Origin: Alphaproteobacteria bacterium
Lineage (GTDB): Bacteria; Pseudomonadota; Alphaproteobacteria; Rs-D84
Length of the DNA stretch: 34,929 nt
Assembly (NCBI GenBank): GCA_017520675.1
Contig: JAFXFG010000020.1
Location: forward strand, 1-34,929
Direction of reading: 5' to 3'
The position numbers were made by a program, and so were the translations under genes. The notes beneath the pieces were generated by a model, which worked only from the letters and a program-made list of their open reading frames with translations, searched no databases and was not told the origin of the DNA. Of this stretch, positions 16,135-24,670 are shown in pieces; the first letter of the stretch is position 1, and each line of letters begins with the position of its first letter.

Positions 16135-16814
16135 TGTTGTGATAGTTTAGACAAAAAATCTGCAACAGTCAAGCCGTCCCATAATATCGGACGCGAATTC
16201 ATTGGCAGACCGCGATGTAGTACACTTATCCCGCGTGTGCCCAGACGACCTGATATTAATACCCGTTCGGCTGTGTCTTTGGCACCAAATAAGGGTAATA
16301 TCTGTATGTCGCCAAGTTTTTTTGCCATTTCGGCAATCACAGTCGCAGTTGTTGCGGCATCTGTTATTATGCAAAATGTTCCCGTTGGGCGCACTCTGGA
16401 TATGCATCTGGATACCCATAGCCCCAAATCTGCGTTGTGGTGCGCATTATGTTTGGCGGGGGTGCCATGGAAGTATGGTGGGTTTGTAATGACTAAATCA
16501 AATGTTTCGTTTGTGCGCCATGTTGTTATGTCGTCTTGGATTAATTGAAGTTGTGTGTTGTTTAGTTGGGCGTTTTGTTCGCATATGTCAAGCATATCGC
16601 GTGATAAATCAAGACCTGTGATTTGTGCAGTGGGATTATGCTGTAATAGGCACAGTGAAACACCACCACTGCCAATGCCAACATCAAGAACCGATTTCGC
16701 AGTTGTGGGGGCAAAGGCCGCTAACCATACCGCATCAGATGTGGGGTTGTATTGGCTGTGGCGCATTTTTACGCGACCACCCAGAAGTGTAAAAAATTCT
16801 TGTTTTATGCTCAT
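16131..16814 (-). CDS. TrmN6/YfiC-type N6-adenine methyltransferase (tRNA1-Val m6A37-like)
   Basis: 227 residues. Class I SAM fold: VLDVGIGSGGVSLCLL (residues 42-57) binds SAM, an acidic residue in GLDLS closes strand 2, and NPPY (111-114) is the signature of amino-group N-methylation. The N-terminus (SQYNPTSDAVWLAAF) matches YfiC/TrmN6-like enzymes that methylate A37 of tRNA1-Val. Assignment to that exact substrate is by family only; a tRNA-Val gene is encoded at 23141 but proves nothing. It is the first gene of the operon with M23 peptidase, bactofilin and rpiB, and divergent from the membrane protein at 16855. Confidence 0.8.
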   Translation of the reverse strand: MSIKQEFFTLLGGRVKMRHSQYNPTSDAVWLAAFAPTTAKSVLDVGIGSGGVSLCLLQHNPTAQITGLDLSRDMLDICEQNAQLNNTQLQLIQDDITTWRTNETFDLVITNPPYFHGTPAKHNAHHNADLGLWVSRCISRVRPTGTFCIITDAATTATVIAEMAKKLGDIQILPLFGAKDTAERVLISGRLGTRGISVLHRGLPMNSRPILWDGLTVADFLSKLSQQ

Positions 16815-16854
16815 TGCTATTTATAATAAATCAATAAAAGTAAAAGGCAAGTAT

Positions 16855-17841
16855 ATGTTAGAAGATGTTATTGTGGTACAAAGTGCAATAAGTGCGTTTA
16901 ATAATGCGGCATTATTGGCGCCTGCATTTTTGTGGTATGCGATATTGGCGTTGCCTTTGTTTGTTGTTGTGTTTGCGTGTGCCGATATGTTAAGGGCGTA
17001 TTTGAAATGGAATATGGGGAATGTTGTAGAAAAGTCTGCACCATGGGTCGTTGGGCTGATGGCAGGCTGGGCGGTGCTGATGGGGGGAAATTATGCCGTT
17101 ATACGCGATAGTGCGACTGTGTTGCCGTTTGTGTGTGCGGGAATATTATTCGTGTGCAGTATGTTTTTGATGGGACACGTTCAGTGCATTGGGGTGATAA
17201 AAAGTACTAAATGGTGGTGGGTGCTGGTGTTGTGTGTGTTGGGGGCGGTGCTGATGTCAGATATGCATACCTGGTGGGGGCCGCTGTTGCAGATTGCGGC
17301 CTTGGTGCTGGGGGGGATTTTTGGACGGTCGCTGGGGAATCGATTTGGTGCGGTTTCGATGGTCTGTGGGATTATGTTGGCCTTGGTGTCCGCAATATTA
17401 ATGCAACCAGAATTTTTTAGGTTTGGACAATTGGGGAATTTGACATATTTTCATTTGCTGGTCGTGATGTCGTTTGTTGTCGCGCTGGTTGGGGCGCTGT
17501 GTGTGAAAAATGTTGGGGCACGTGGAAAAATTAAGCAGTCGGTGTATGTGAAACTAAAATGGTTAATGCGAACATTTGGTTTGTTGGCTGGGGCGTTTTT
17601 CGTTTTGACCGAGGCTTTGCCTGTTTTCTTTGGTATGGTTGCTATATTTTGGTGTTGGTTTGTGCTGTCGGTGCGACATCAAAAAAATATTGATGTTAAT
17701 CTGGGACGGCAATTGTTTGCGCTGGCGTTAATATTGTTTGGTGTGATAACTGTTATGCCTGTAATATCTGTTATCGGAATATTGTGCTGGGGTGAAAAGC
17801 CTGTATCGGAATTTTGGCAGAATTTTAAAGCATTGTTATAA
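16855..17841 (+). CDS. Polytopic membrane protein, 328 aa, unknown
   Basis: Start at 16855 (MLEDVIVVQ), with AAAGGC just upstream; the open frame continues back across the divergent methyltransferase gene, which makes the longer form unlikely. About nine or ten hydrophobic segments are spread over the whole length, with short basic loops (KNVGARGKIKQ near 218; RHQKNIDVNLGRQ near 276). The coding strand is very G/T-rich with many Trp, Val and Gly. No family motif recognised. The next gene, lpxA, starts 82 bp downstream, so a link with envelope biogenesis is possible but unproven. Confidence 0.75.
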   Translation: MLEDVIVVQSAISAFNNAALLAPAFLWYAILALPLFVVVFACADMLRAYLKWNMGNVVEKSAPWVVGLMAGWAVLMGGNYAVIRDSATVLPFVCAGILFVCSMFLMGHVQCIGVIKSTKWWWVLVLCVLGAVLMSDMHTWWGPLLQIAALVLGGIFGRSLGNRFGAVSMVCGIMLALVSAILMQPEFFRFGQLGNLTYFHLLVVMSFVVALVGALCVKNVGARGKIKQSVYVKLKWLMRTFGLLAGAFFVLTEALPVFFGMVAIFWCWFVLSVRHQKNIDVNLGRQLFALALILFGVITVMPVISVIGILCWGEKPVSEFWQNFKALL

Positions 17842-17923
17842 TTTGTTATATTTATTTAGTACAAAATTGCTTGATTATAGTGTATATTTTGTGTGCAATT
17901 AATATAAAAAAGTGAGTTTTGTT

Positions 17924-18721
17924 ATGCAAATACATCCAACTGCAATCGTCCACGAAGGGGCGAAGTTAGGGGCAGATTGTAAAATTGGCCCGTATTGTGT
18001 TGTCGGGGCAAATGTTGTCTTGGGCGATAGAGTGGAATTAGTATCTCATGTTGTAATCGATGGAAAAACATCAATTGGTGATGATTCTATTGTTTATCCG
18101 TTCGCAGTGCTGGGCGTGATGAGTCAGGACTTAAAATGGCAAGATGAAGCAACTATGACAGGATTGCGTATCGGTAAACGTTGCAGAATTCGTGAGTATG
18201 TTACAATCCATTCTGGAACACCCGCGTCAGACGGAACTGTTATTGGCGATGATTGTCAGATTATGGTTAATGCGCATGTCGGGCATGATTGCAAGGTCGG
18301 CAATAGTGTTGTAATGTCAAACTTGGTTCAGGTTGCAGGTCATGTGGAAATTGAAGACTTTGCAATTTTATCTGGTGGAACAATGGTCTTGCAGTTTGCG
18401 CGTATCGGACGCAATGCATTTATTGGTGGTATGTCAGGTGTTAGTAATGATGTGTTGCCATATGCAATTTATGATGGAAATCGCGCAGTATATCGTACCA
18501 TTAATCGCGTTGGATTAATGCGCCATGGATTTACAAACGAGGATATGCACGCAATTCATTCTGTTTATTCTGCTGTATTTAATGGTGGTGAAGGAACTGT
18601 GGTGGATAGACTGGCAAAAATTAGAAAAGAAGTGAAAAATAATAAGTATGCAATGGATGCAATTGATTTTATAGAAAATAGATCTAAACGCGGAATTGGT
18701 ACATCTAAAAATGCAGAATAA
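17924..18721 (+). CDS. lpxA: Acyl-ACP--UDP-N-acetylglucosamine O-acyltransferase
   Basis: 265 residues from the ATG at 17924 (MQIHPTAIVH), the usual start and length; a GTG at 17912 is an alternative. Hexapeptide repeats form a left-handed beta-helix over about residues 1-185, followed by a helical C-terminal part (RHGFTNEDMHAIHSVY). The NAHVGHDCKVG segment carries the two conserved histidines; the second (residue 121) matches catalytic His125 of E. coli LpxA. It transfers a hydroxyacyl chain to UDP-GlcNAc, the first step of lipid A synthesis. lpxB overlaps its end by 11 bases. Confidence 0.95.
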   Translation: MQIHPTAIVHEGAKLGADCKIGPYCVVGANVVLGDRVELVSHVVIDGKTSIGDDSIVYPFAVLGVMSQDLKWQDEATMTGLRIGKRCRIREYVTIHSGTPASDGTVIGDDCQIMVNAHVGHDCKVGNSVVMSNLVQVAGHVEIEDFAILSGGTMVLQFARIGRNAFIGGMSGVSNDVLPYAIYDGNRAVYRTINRVGLMRHGFTNEDMHAIHSVYSAVFNGGEGTVVDRLAKIRKEVKNNKYAMDAIDFIENRSKRGIGTSKNAE

Positions 18722-19844
18722 AAAATTAAAGGTCTTTGTTATCGCAGGCGAAGTTTCTGGCGATGTTTTGGGTGGGCGTATTATGTCCAAAATTAAAAAT
18801 GCGGAATTCGTTGGAATTGGTGGCGAAAATATGCAGGCAGCAGGTTTGCAATCTTTGTTTCCTATGTCTGATTTGTCGGTTATGGGAATTGTTGAGGTGC
18901 TGGGGCACGCAAAGACTTTGACACGCAGAATAAAACAAACTGTAAATACAATCTTAACAGAAAAACCGGATGTGGTTTTGTCAATTGATGCGCCTGGCTT
19001 TGCAAAAAGTGTTATTAAGCAAGTGCGAAAAAATCCAGATGGAAAAAAATTAATTGAAAATGGATTGCAATTTCAGCATGTTGTTGCGCCTCAGGTATGG
19101 GCATGGCGTTCGGGACGGGCAAAAAAATATGCGCAAATATTTGATAAATTGTATGCCTTTTTTGATTTTGAAGTGCCCTATTTCACTAAATATGGTTTGA
19201 ATACTGTTGCGGTTGGGCATCCAATCGCAGACGGGTTAATCGGAAATTATAAAAAATCGAATAAAAATGCTGAAAAAATCATAACTTTGGTTCCGGGCAG
19301 CAGAATGTCAGAAGTAAAGCGCTTGTTACCATTAATGCGTGATGTTGTTGATATGTTGTATCGTAATGGATATATGGGATATAAATTTATTATACCCGTT
19401 GTGGAAACAACCAAAGATTATGTGGCCACGCAAGTTGCAAAATGGCCTGTGAAACCAGAATTGGTGGCGTCTGTGGACAGATATGATGTTTATGCAAAAT
19501 CATATATCGCAATTGTTGCAAGCGGTACTGTTTCGGCAGAATTGGCAATGTTGCATGTCCCAACAATTGTTGTTTACAAAATGAATCCGATAACTATGTG
19601 GATTGGACGCAGAATAATTAATGTTAAGTGGGTTTCTTTGATTAATATCTTGTTAAATAAATCTGTATTCCCAGAATTTCTTGGTGCAGACGCAAGGACA
19701 GAAAATATCGTGAATGCGGTTCAGCAACTTACAATTCCGTCTGTTCGTGAAAAAATGATAACAGAATTAAAGTCGGCAGATGATCTGTGGCGAAGGCCAG
19801 ATGGTGTCGCAACCCAATTAATCGCAGATGGGGTAAGAAAATAA
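18711..19844 (+). CDS. lpxB: Lipid-A-disaccharide synthase
   Basis: 377 residues from the ATG at 18711 (MQNKKLKVFVIAGEVSGD), overlapping the lpxA end; a TTG at 18696 is in frame but less likely. Family GT19: AGEVSGDVLGG at the N-terminus, GIGGENM, DAPGFA, the VVAPQVWAWR block, LVPGSRMSEV, and SGTVSAELAMLHVPTIVVYK. It joins UDP-diacylglucosamine and lipid X to form the lipid A disaccharide at the inner membrane. In many Alphaproteobacteria fabZ and lpxI sit in this cluster; neither is here. Lipid A synthesis makes this organism a Gram-negative with LPS or lipooligosaccharide. Confidence 0.95.
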   Translation: MQNKKLKVFVIAGEVSGDVLGGRIMSKIKNAEFVGIGGENMQAAGLQSLFPMSDLSVMGIVEVLGHAKTLTRRIKQTVNTILTEKPDVVLSIDAPGFAKSVIKQVRKNPDGKKLIENGLQFQHVVAPQVWAWRSGRAKKYAQIFDKLYAFFDFEVPYFTKYGLNTVAVGHPIADGLIGNYKKSNKNAEKIITLVPGSRMSEVKRLLPLMRDVVDMLYRNGYMGYKFIIPVVETTKDYVATQVAKWPVKPELVASVDRYDVYAKSYIAIVASGTVSAELAMLHVPTIVVYKMNPITMWIGRRIINVKWVSLINILLNKSVFPEFLGADARTENIVNAVQQLTIPSVREKMITELKSADDLWRRPDGVATQLIADGVRK

Positions 19845-19868
19845 AAAACGGCATTGCCGTTTTTTTAT
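19844..19868. terminator. Bidirectional terminator between lpxB and the Cys-rich gene
   Basis: AAAAAACGGC - ATT - GCCGTTTTTT, symmetric stem with A-run and T-run. Confidence 0.9.
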
Positions 19869-19881
19869 TTTCTATTTGTTA

Positions 19882-22662
19882 TTACAATGTGCCCCCAGGA
19901 ACAATGTCTTTGACTTGAATTGTTGATGTCGCTTGGTATTGGTCTTTGTTTAGGACATTGACTTGTTTGCATTCTCCGGTACTGTCAACACCAGTGTATG
20001 AACATACTTGATTATTTTTGGATATTTTATCTTGCAAACACCAGTATTCTGTTAATTTGCCCTGCCCCCAGCCACCATATAAACGTGCGCCAGTGTTAGT
20101 ATTGTCGTTGGGATCTGTGGCAAAATCAACACGAGAACAGGCAATATCATTTAGCTTCTGCTTATAGTCTATTAAAGGATTGCCGTTTTCGTCTAGTTTA
20201 ATTTGACCCGCGGTACATTCGTTTGCAGTGGCTTCGTCAGTGGTACAAATTTGTGGATATATTACCGGTAAAATAGGCATGCATTGTTCGGTCAAGCCCC
20301 AGCGACTGCGACGACCGCCGTTGTGCCAGCAAGAACACATCCCCCAAGAAACAGAATCAACATAGTCTTGGTATCTTGCAGGACAGATGTTTTCAAGCCA
20401 TTGTAGATAATGGGTAGAGGTGGTGCCACTGCCAGTTCTGGTGTATGCACATACGTCCATCTTGTATGGCATACTATCTGTGAAACTGTATGATTGTGGT
20501 TCCAAGAAACGACCCTGTTTGCTGGTGCATTGTGTTGTTAAAAGTGATACTATTTGATTATATATTTCTGTGGCAACGCCAGTTGGTCGTCTGTCGCGAT
20601 GAGCCAGTTTTTTGTCTGAATCTAATAAGCCATATTTATATGATGGCAGGCTGTTTACGCAACTGTAATAACTTACAAAGTTTTTGTTGGGGTCGCCAAT
20701 TTGACCAGAACAATTATCAAGATTCGTTGGATCAGTCGCGTTTCCTGTATAAAATGCATTTGATAAAAAGTTTTTGCTTATAAAGGAATCAAAGCCACCA
20801 AAGACTTCTTCTATTATATTTGGTTTATTACATGTGTCAATCTTTGTTAATTGTTGTGCGCATTGGGATACATAGCCGTCTTGTTTAACAGGACCATATA
20901 TTGGATTGTTGTTCAAATCAGTTTTACCTGTGTCGCCCCAATTGTAGTGATATAACGTGAACCAATCAATCGCGCGACCAAGTGTAAATAAACTGCTGTT
21001 AGGATTGATAAAGTTCTCATAATTTGTGCCACCAAATTTGTCAAAACATTGCTTTGCAACGGCGCGACAGGCGGTTATTGTGTCTGTTTCATCGCGTGAG
21101 GCAATATAATCAGCAATAATATTGTTGTCGAACATATTATTACACGATTCAATATGATCAGAGCATGTTTGGGAATTTAATACAATTTTATCTGGGGCTA
21201 ATATAACCTGTTTGTCGTTGGATAAATTACTGGTTGCGCCGCTAAGTGCAGAGTCTGTGTTCATATAACATTCGGAAATATAAGAAAAGCAATTCTGTTT
21301 GACTTCTGAAACTTTTTCTTTTTGTGCGTAATAAATTGCTAGCATTGCTTTGTCTAGATATTCGGACCAGACCAAGTCCGCTTTTTCAACGCAGGTATCA
21401 AGCGCAGGGGCTGCAAATTTCTTGGTGCGGTTAACAAAATTTTCTACAAATGTGCGATTGTTCGGATTTTGTGCCAGTTTTTGATGAACTGCCTCTATCC
21501 CAGGGGTAAAATATAGCGACTGTTCAAGTTTGAAAAAGTCTTTGACCCCGACAATAGGTGCGCCTGTTTCAATATCTATGAATTTACCGTTATCAAGACA
21601 TTTGTGATAGTTTTTACCACAGACTTCTTCGCTAAGAATTGCTGTTTCAACTGCATTTATACAGGTTGTGATGTCAGATGAATTGTGTTTTTGCCTGTTT
21701 TCAATGCGCGCAAGATCAAGCATTGCATCGCCTTCGCGAATTGCGGATTTTAATTGTTTTTGTGTGTTCTCAATCGCAGATTGTACGGTGTTGCAATCTT
21801 GTTCAATTGCCATAAGATAGGCATTAATCGCACGTTGCAAGGACGCATCGTTACAGTCTGCACGAACCGCGTTGCGGCATTGTGGATAGACCGCGTTGTA
21901 TAGCGCCAAGCCATTATATGAAGCAATTGTTTGACCAGAAGTGCTGGAATCAAAAAATCCAGATGTGTCAAAGGATAGGTTTATACTGTTTAAATTTGAA
22001 TACTTGCCACTGACATTTGTGTCGTCGCCACTGATTGAATTCATAATTGCTTGTAATAGCGCCTTGGATGCGGATTGGTCACCTGTTAATGCGTTTTCGC
22101 CCTCTGATGCGTTGCGTATAGCGGTTGCCTGGGTGGCGGTCATTCCAACAACTTGTAAATTTTCTTTGAACGCATTTAATTGTTCGCCCGCATCTTCGAT
22201 TGTTTTGCGTGCGTTTTCTAGGTCAAAGACACGATCGTTGCAAGAACAACGACGGTAAGAATCATTTTTTAATGTGCAAAATTGATCCATACATGCAAAA
22301 TATGTGTTTTTGCATTGTTCGTATTCTGCACCTGTACGTGTTTCTGTGGTCGGATTGGTTGTCGTTGTGGCCGCACGTGAAACAAGTCGTGGACTTTTGC
22401 TGCGCGATGGTGTTTGTGCTGACCTGCTGATAGTTGAATTCGCACTGCGATTAATTTTCTTTGCTGTTGTATTTGTTGCACGCGGAGAGAGAATGCGTTG
22501 ATTGGTAGTGGCAGTGCCGCGTCTGGCGGTTGTTGCAGTGCGTGCCTGTGTTTGTTTCGTGGATGCTTGTGTACGAGAAACCGCCGTTCCATCACGAATA
22601 GCCGCGTTGGATGTACCAATGCAGCATAATAGAGTTGCGATAAAAATAAGAAAATTCTTCAT
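19882..22662 (-). CDS. Large exported cysteine-rich protein, about 926 aa, unknown
   Basis: Start at 22662 gives a clean signal peptide (MKNFLIFIATLLCCIGTSNA); an in-frame GTG at 22698 would spoil it. The mature N-terminus (about 21-110) is a low-complexity Arg/Thr/Ser/Ala stretch, perhaps wall- or surface-interacting. From about residue 120 come many paired cysteines (for example CKNTYFACMDQFC and RRCSCNDR, later CYM, CSDHIESC, GMCSCWHNG); I count 34 in the mature protein, an even number consistent with extensive periplasmic disulfides. Several Cys pairs spaced about seven residues apart hint at a repeated helical-hairpin unit. No family recognised and no enzymatic motif seen. It is a single gene with its own terminator and no clear partner. 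Confidence 0.8.
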   Translation of the reverse strand: MKNFLIFIATLLCCIGTSNAAIRDGTAVSRTQASTKQTQARTATTARRGTATTNQRILSPRATNTTAKKINRSANSTISRSAQTPSRSKSPRLVSRAATTTTNPTTETRTGAEYEQCKNTYFACMDQFCTLKNDSYRRCSCNDRVFDLENARKTIEDAGEQLNAFKENLQVVGMTATQATAIRNASEGENALTGDQSASKALLQAIMNSISGDDTNVSGKYSNLNSINLSFDTSGFFDSSTSGQTIASYNGLALYNAVYPQCRNAVRADCNDASLQRAINAYLMAIEQDCNTVQSAIENTQKQLKSAIREGDAMLDLARIENRQKHNSSDITTCINAVETAILSEEVCGKNYHKCLDNGKFIDIETGAPIVGVKDFFKLEQSLYFTPGIEAVHQKLAQNPNNRTFVENFVNRTKKFAAPALDTCVEKADLVWSEYLDKAMLAIYYAQKEKVSEVKQNCFSYISECYMNTDSALSGATSNLSNDKQVILAPDKIVLNSQTCSDHIESCNNMFDNNIIADYIASRDETDTITACRAVAKQCFDKFGGTNYENFINPNSSLFTLGRAIDWFTLYHYNWGDTGKTDLNNNPIYGPVKQDGYVSQCAQQLTKIDTCNKPNIIEEVFGGFDSFISKNFLSNAFYTGNATDPTNLDNCSGQIGDPNKNFVSYYSCVNSLPSYKYGLLDSDKKLAHRDRRPTGVATEIYNQIVSLLTTQCTSKQGRFLEPQSYSFTDSMPYKMDVCAYTRTGSGTTSTHYLQWLENICPARYQDYVDSVSWGMCSCWHNGGRRSRWGLTEQCMPILPVIYPQICTTDEATANECTAGQIKLDENGNPLIDYKQKLNDIACSRVDFATDPNDNTNTGARLYGGWGQGKLTEYWCLQDKISKNNQVCSYTGVDSTGECKQVNVLNKDQYQATSTIQVKDIVPGGTL

Positions 22663-22747
22663 CTCTGTCGAAAGTTTAGCAAATTTATAAAAAATCACGC
22701 AAGTGAATAATAAAAAATTATGATGGGAAAATAAATTTTGATTTTTC

Positions 22748-22777
22748 TTGTTGCATTGATTCTAAAATTGTTATAAC
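22748..22777 (+). promoter_or_regulatory. Candidate promoter of the tRNA cluster
   Basis: TTGTTG (22748-22753), 18-bp spacer, TATAAC (22772-22777); initiation would fall a few bases before the first tRNA. Confidence 0.5.
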
Positions 22778-22789
22778 ATAAATGGCACT

Positions 22790-22876
22790 GCGGATATGGC
22801 GGAATTGGTAGACGCGCTAGTTTCAGGTACTAGTGGTAGCAATACCTTGGAAGTTCGAGTCTTCTTATCCGCACCA
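22790..22876 (+). tRNA. tRNA-Leu (anticodon CAG)
   Basis: 87 nt including encoded CCA. Acceptor GCGGATA/TATCCGC; anticodon stem CTAGT/ACTAG with loop TTCAGGT, so anticodon CAG (reads CUG). The long variable arm is typical of tRNA-Leu. Confidence 0.95.
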
Positions 22877-22915
22877 AACTTCGTCTGTGTTTGTGTATGA
22901 CGCGGTTGAGTTTTT

Positions 22916-22991
22916 GGGGTTGTAGCTCAGTTGATAGAGCGCTACGTTCGCATCGTAGAGGTCGTGGGTTTGAGTCCCATCAGCTCCACCA
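22916..22991 (+). tRNA. tRNA-Ala (anticodon CGC)
   Basis: 76 nt including encoded CCA. Anticodon stem CTACG/CGTAG with loop TTCGCAT, anticodon CGC (reads GCG). The acceptor stem has the G3-U70 pair, the identity element for alanyl-tRNA synthetase. Confidence 0.95.
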
Positions 22992-23016
22992 AGTTTTTGT
23001 TGTTGTATAAGTCTTC

Positions 23017-23103
23017 GGGGATATGGCGGAATGGTAGACGCTGAGGACTTAAAATCCTTTGGTCATTGCGACCGTGTGGGTTCAAGTCCCACTATCCCCA
23101 CCA
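23017..23103 (+). tRNA. tRNA-Leu (anticodon UAA)
   Basis: 87 nt including encoded CCA. Acceptor GGGGATA/TATCCCC; loop CTTAAAA gives anticodon TAA (reads UUA, also UUG by wobble). Long variable arm as expected for Leu. Confidence 0.95.
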
Positions 23104-23108
23104 CTTTT

Positions 23109-23129
23109 CGCCAGAATATGGCGTTTTTT
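23109..23129 (+). terminator. Terminator-like hairpin inside the tRNA cluster
   Basis: CGCC - AGAATAT - GGCG followed by six T, between tRNA-Leu(UAA) and tRNA-Val. May end a three-tRNA transcript or only attenuate it. Confidence 0.65.
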
Positions 23130-23140
23130 ATTAGGTTTTT

Positions 23141-23217
23141 GGATGTGTAGCTCAGTTGGTTAGAGCGCTTCGTTCACATCGAAGAGGTCGTTGGTTCGAG
23201 TCCAATCACATCCACCA
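23141..23217 (+). tRNA. tRNA-Val (anticodon CAC)
   Basis: 77 nt including encoded CCA. Acceptor GGATGTG/CACATCC; anticodon stem CTTCG/CGAAG with loop TTCACAT, anticodon CAC (reads GUG). Confidence 0.95.
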
Positions 23218-23227
23218 TAAAATTAAT

Positions 23228-23253
23228 CCCCATCATTTGATGGGGTATTTTTT
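23228..23253 (+). terminator. Terminator after tRNA-Val
   Basis: CCCCATC - ATTT - GATGGGG followed by TATTTTTT. The hairpin abuts the stop of the convergent Cys-rich small gene and could partly serve it. Confidence 0.8.
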
Positions 23254-23569
23254 AACGCAGTCCTTTGGCACGACAGCAGGCAGATGCCGCAGTTTTCCAG
23301 TCTGAGTATTGCTTGGACGGTTGGCGTAAATCACGCCAGGGTTGCCAACCATTGCAGCGCTTCTTGGTGCCGGTTCCTGTGCATTTGGCATAGCGACGCA
23401 ATGTGCAGGTTTGATTCGATAATTTCCCTGTGTCTGTTGTACATTTTACAACAACATTTTGATTTTTTGCATCGTCTTGGCCAATTTGCTTGGATGATAA
23501 AATTTGATACGCGTTTGCAGAAAAAATTGTGCAGGAAATAACAAGTAGTGCGCTGATTATCTTTTTCAT
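23252..23569 (-). CDS. Small exported cysteine-containing protein, 105 aa
   Basis: Start at 23569, with AGGGAAAG upstream and a signal peptide right after (MKKIISALLVISCTIFSANA). The mature part of about 85 residues is basic (Lys/Arg) and has six cysteines (KCTTDTG, QTCTLRRYAKCTGTG, KRCNGW, ACCRAKGL), likely disulfide-bonded in the periplasm or outside. Two Trp-rich spots (WQPWRDL, SDWKTAA) stand out. Family not recognised. It lies 69 bp after the muramidase gene on the same strand and probably ends the exported-protein operon, though a separate promoter is possible. Confidence 0.7.
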   Translation of the reverse strand: MKKIISALLVISCTIFSANAYQILSSKQIGQDDAKNQNVVVKCTTDTGKLSNQTCTLRRYAKCTGTGTKKRCNGWQPWRDLRQPSKQYSDWKTAASACCRAKGLR

Positions 23570-23638
23570 ATTTTCTTTCCCTTGGTTCGTTATGTTTTTA
23601 TTATGAAATATTTGTCGCAAAAAAACAATAAGATTAAA

Positions 23639-24670
23639 TTACTGACGCAATATGGGGGTTGGTGTTGGGCTGTGGCAACCGTTTTCGCGTCTTAATTGAA
23701 TGCTGCGCATCCAGCCCTTGAGAAAAATTTTGTTGTTGCCTTGTTTTGATATTTCTGTGTAAAGTTGTTGTTGTGCGTCTAAAAAATCATTGTGTAAGTC
23801 GCCATTGTAATTTTCAGCAGCCGCAACGACAGTTGCGTCAATCTTGTCGCGTGCAGGAATCCCAAGGACTTTACAAAAATAATGAATGCTGGTAATTGGC
23901 CCCGCACCCCAGCCAAGCATAAATACATCACCACGAATGTAATCCGGTAACAGGTTAAAACCGTATTGCAAATAATATTTATTGTGCGCAATTCGTTCGG
24001 CATCTGCGCGTGTAATGCTTTTTACATCTATTTCGGGGTTGTTGTTTTGGGATATTCCATAACATGTATAGCCACCTGAGTCGCTGGGATTGTTAACACA
24101 TTCGCCTTCGGTGCGAAAGGTTGTAATCATCGCTTTTTCAAAGGCGGGATCTGATTGTTTATATGTTCCGCTGGTTAATATTTTGTTTGGAAAATGATCG
24201 CTGTGTTGGGGTTTTGTACATGGACCGTTGTGTGCAAAGGTTGATGAAATAACGGGGGTGTTAAATTCACTGTATCCAATAATATTACTAGGTTGGGTGT
24301 GGGTGGGTTGTCTGTTGCCGATTGCAATAAGTGATTCTGTGCTTTCTGGGGCGCAAAGTTCTGGGTCAGAGTATTTATCACAATATTCTGTGGCGGATAA
24401 AGTTGTTAAATCTTGTTGATGTTGATGTTCTGCATGACTTAGCATACGGTTTAAATATTCGGATTCGGATTCAATTTTTATGGTCTTGAAAGCCGATGTA
24501 TTGGTGTATGGCGCATATCCAGTGGCAGAATTTTCAGTACGTTGTGTAAATGTCGCATCAGATGCGGTTTTTTGAAACTTCATGGGTTTTAAAAGCGAAT
24601 TCGCTGCAAATGTGTCGCCATAAAAATGGCAAATAAAAACGAAAGAAAAAAATAAAAATCTTTTATTCAT
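23639..24670 (-). CDS. Exported protein with GH108-type muramidase domain
   Basis: 343 residues from the ATG at 24670, overlapping the upstream stop by 8 bases (coupled translation); an ATG at 24691 is also in frame. The signal peptide (NKRFLFFSFVFICHFYGDTFA) is followed by a ~70-residue module (about 36-106, with ENSATGYAPYTNTSAF and a Cys-bounded end), a variable linker, then a C-terminal domain (about 165-335) resembling GH108 N-acetylmuramidases: FRTEGECVNNPSDSGGYTCY with the candidate catalytic Glu, YGIS, DAERIAHNKYYL, LPDYIRGDVFMLGWGAG, and a final Y-x(n)-F-L-KGW segment like the family's peptidoglycan-binding end. It probably cuts glycan strands in the periplasm. The family classically reads EGG; here EGE. 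Confidence 0.8.
   Translation of the reverse strand: MNKRFLFFSFVFICHFYGDTFAANSLLKPMKFQKTASDATFTQRTENSATGYAPYTNTSAFKTIKIESESEYLNRMLSHAEHQHQQDLTTLSATEYCDKYSDPELCAPESTESLIAIGNRQPTHTQPSNIIGYSEFNTPVISSTFAHNGPCTKPQHSDHFPNKILTSGTYKQSDPAFEKAMITTFRTEGECVNNPSDSGGYTCYGISQNNNPEIDVKSITRADAERIAHNKYYLQYGFNLLPDYIRGDVFMLGWGAGPITSIHYFCKVLGIPARDKIDATVVAAAENYNGDLHNDFLDAQQQLYTEISKQGNNKIFLKGWMRSIQLRRENGCHSPTPTPILRQ
24349..24565 (-). repeat. Shared ~70-residue module, copy in the muramidase
   Basis: Residues about 36-107 align by eye with 27372-27578: an R-x-ENA/S...GYxPYTNxSAF core, then an I-x-IE...YLxR segment, then LS-x-EY/FC-x-KY...C. It precedes the catalytic domain, suggesting a targeting or docking role. 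Confidence 0.7.

Noticed and set aside
22790..22876. tRNA-associated integration site
   Set aside because: No integrase and no duplicated tRNA 3' end found downstream in the window.
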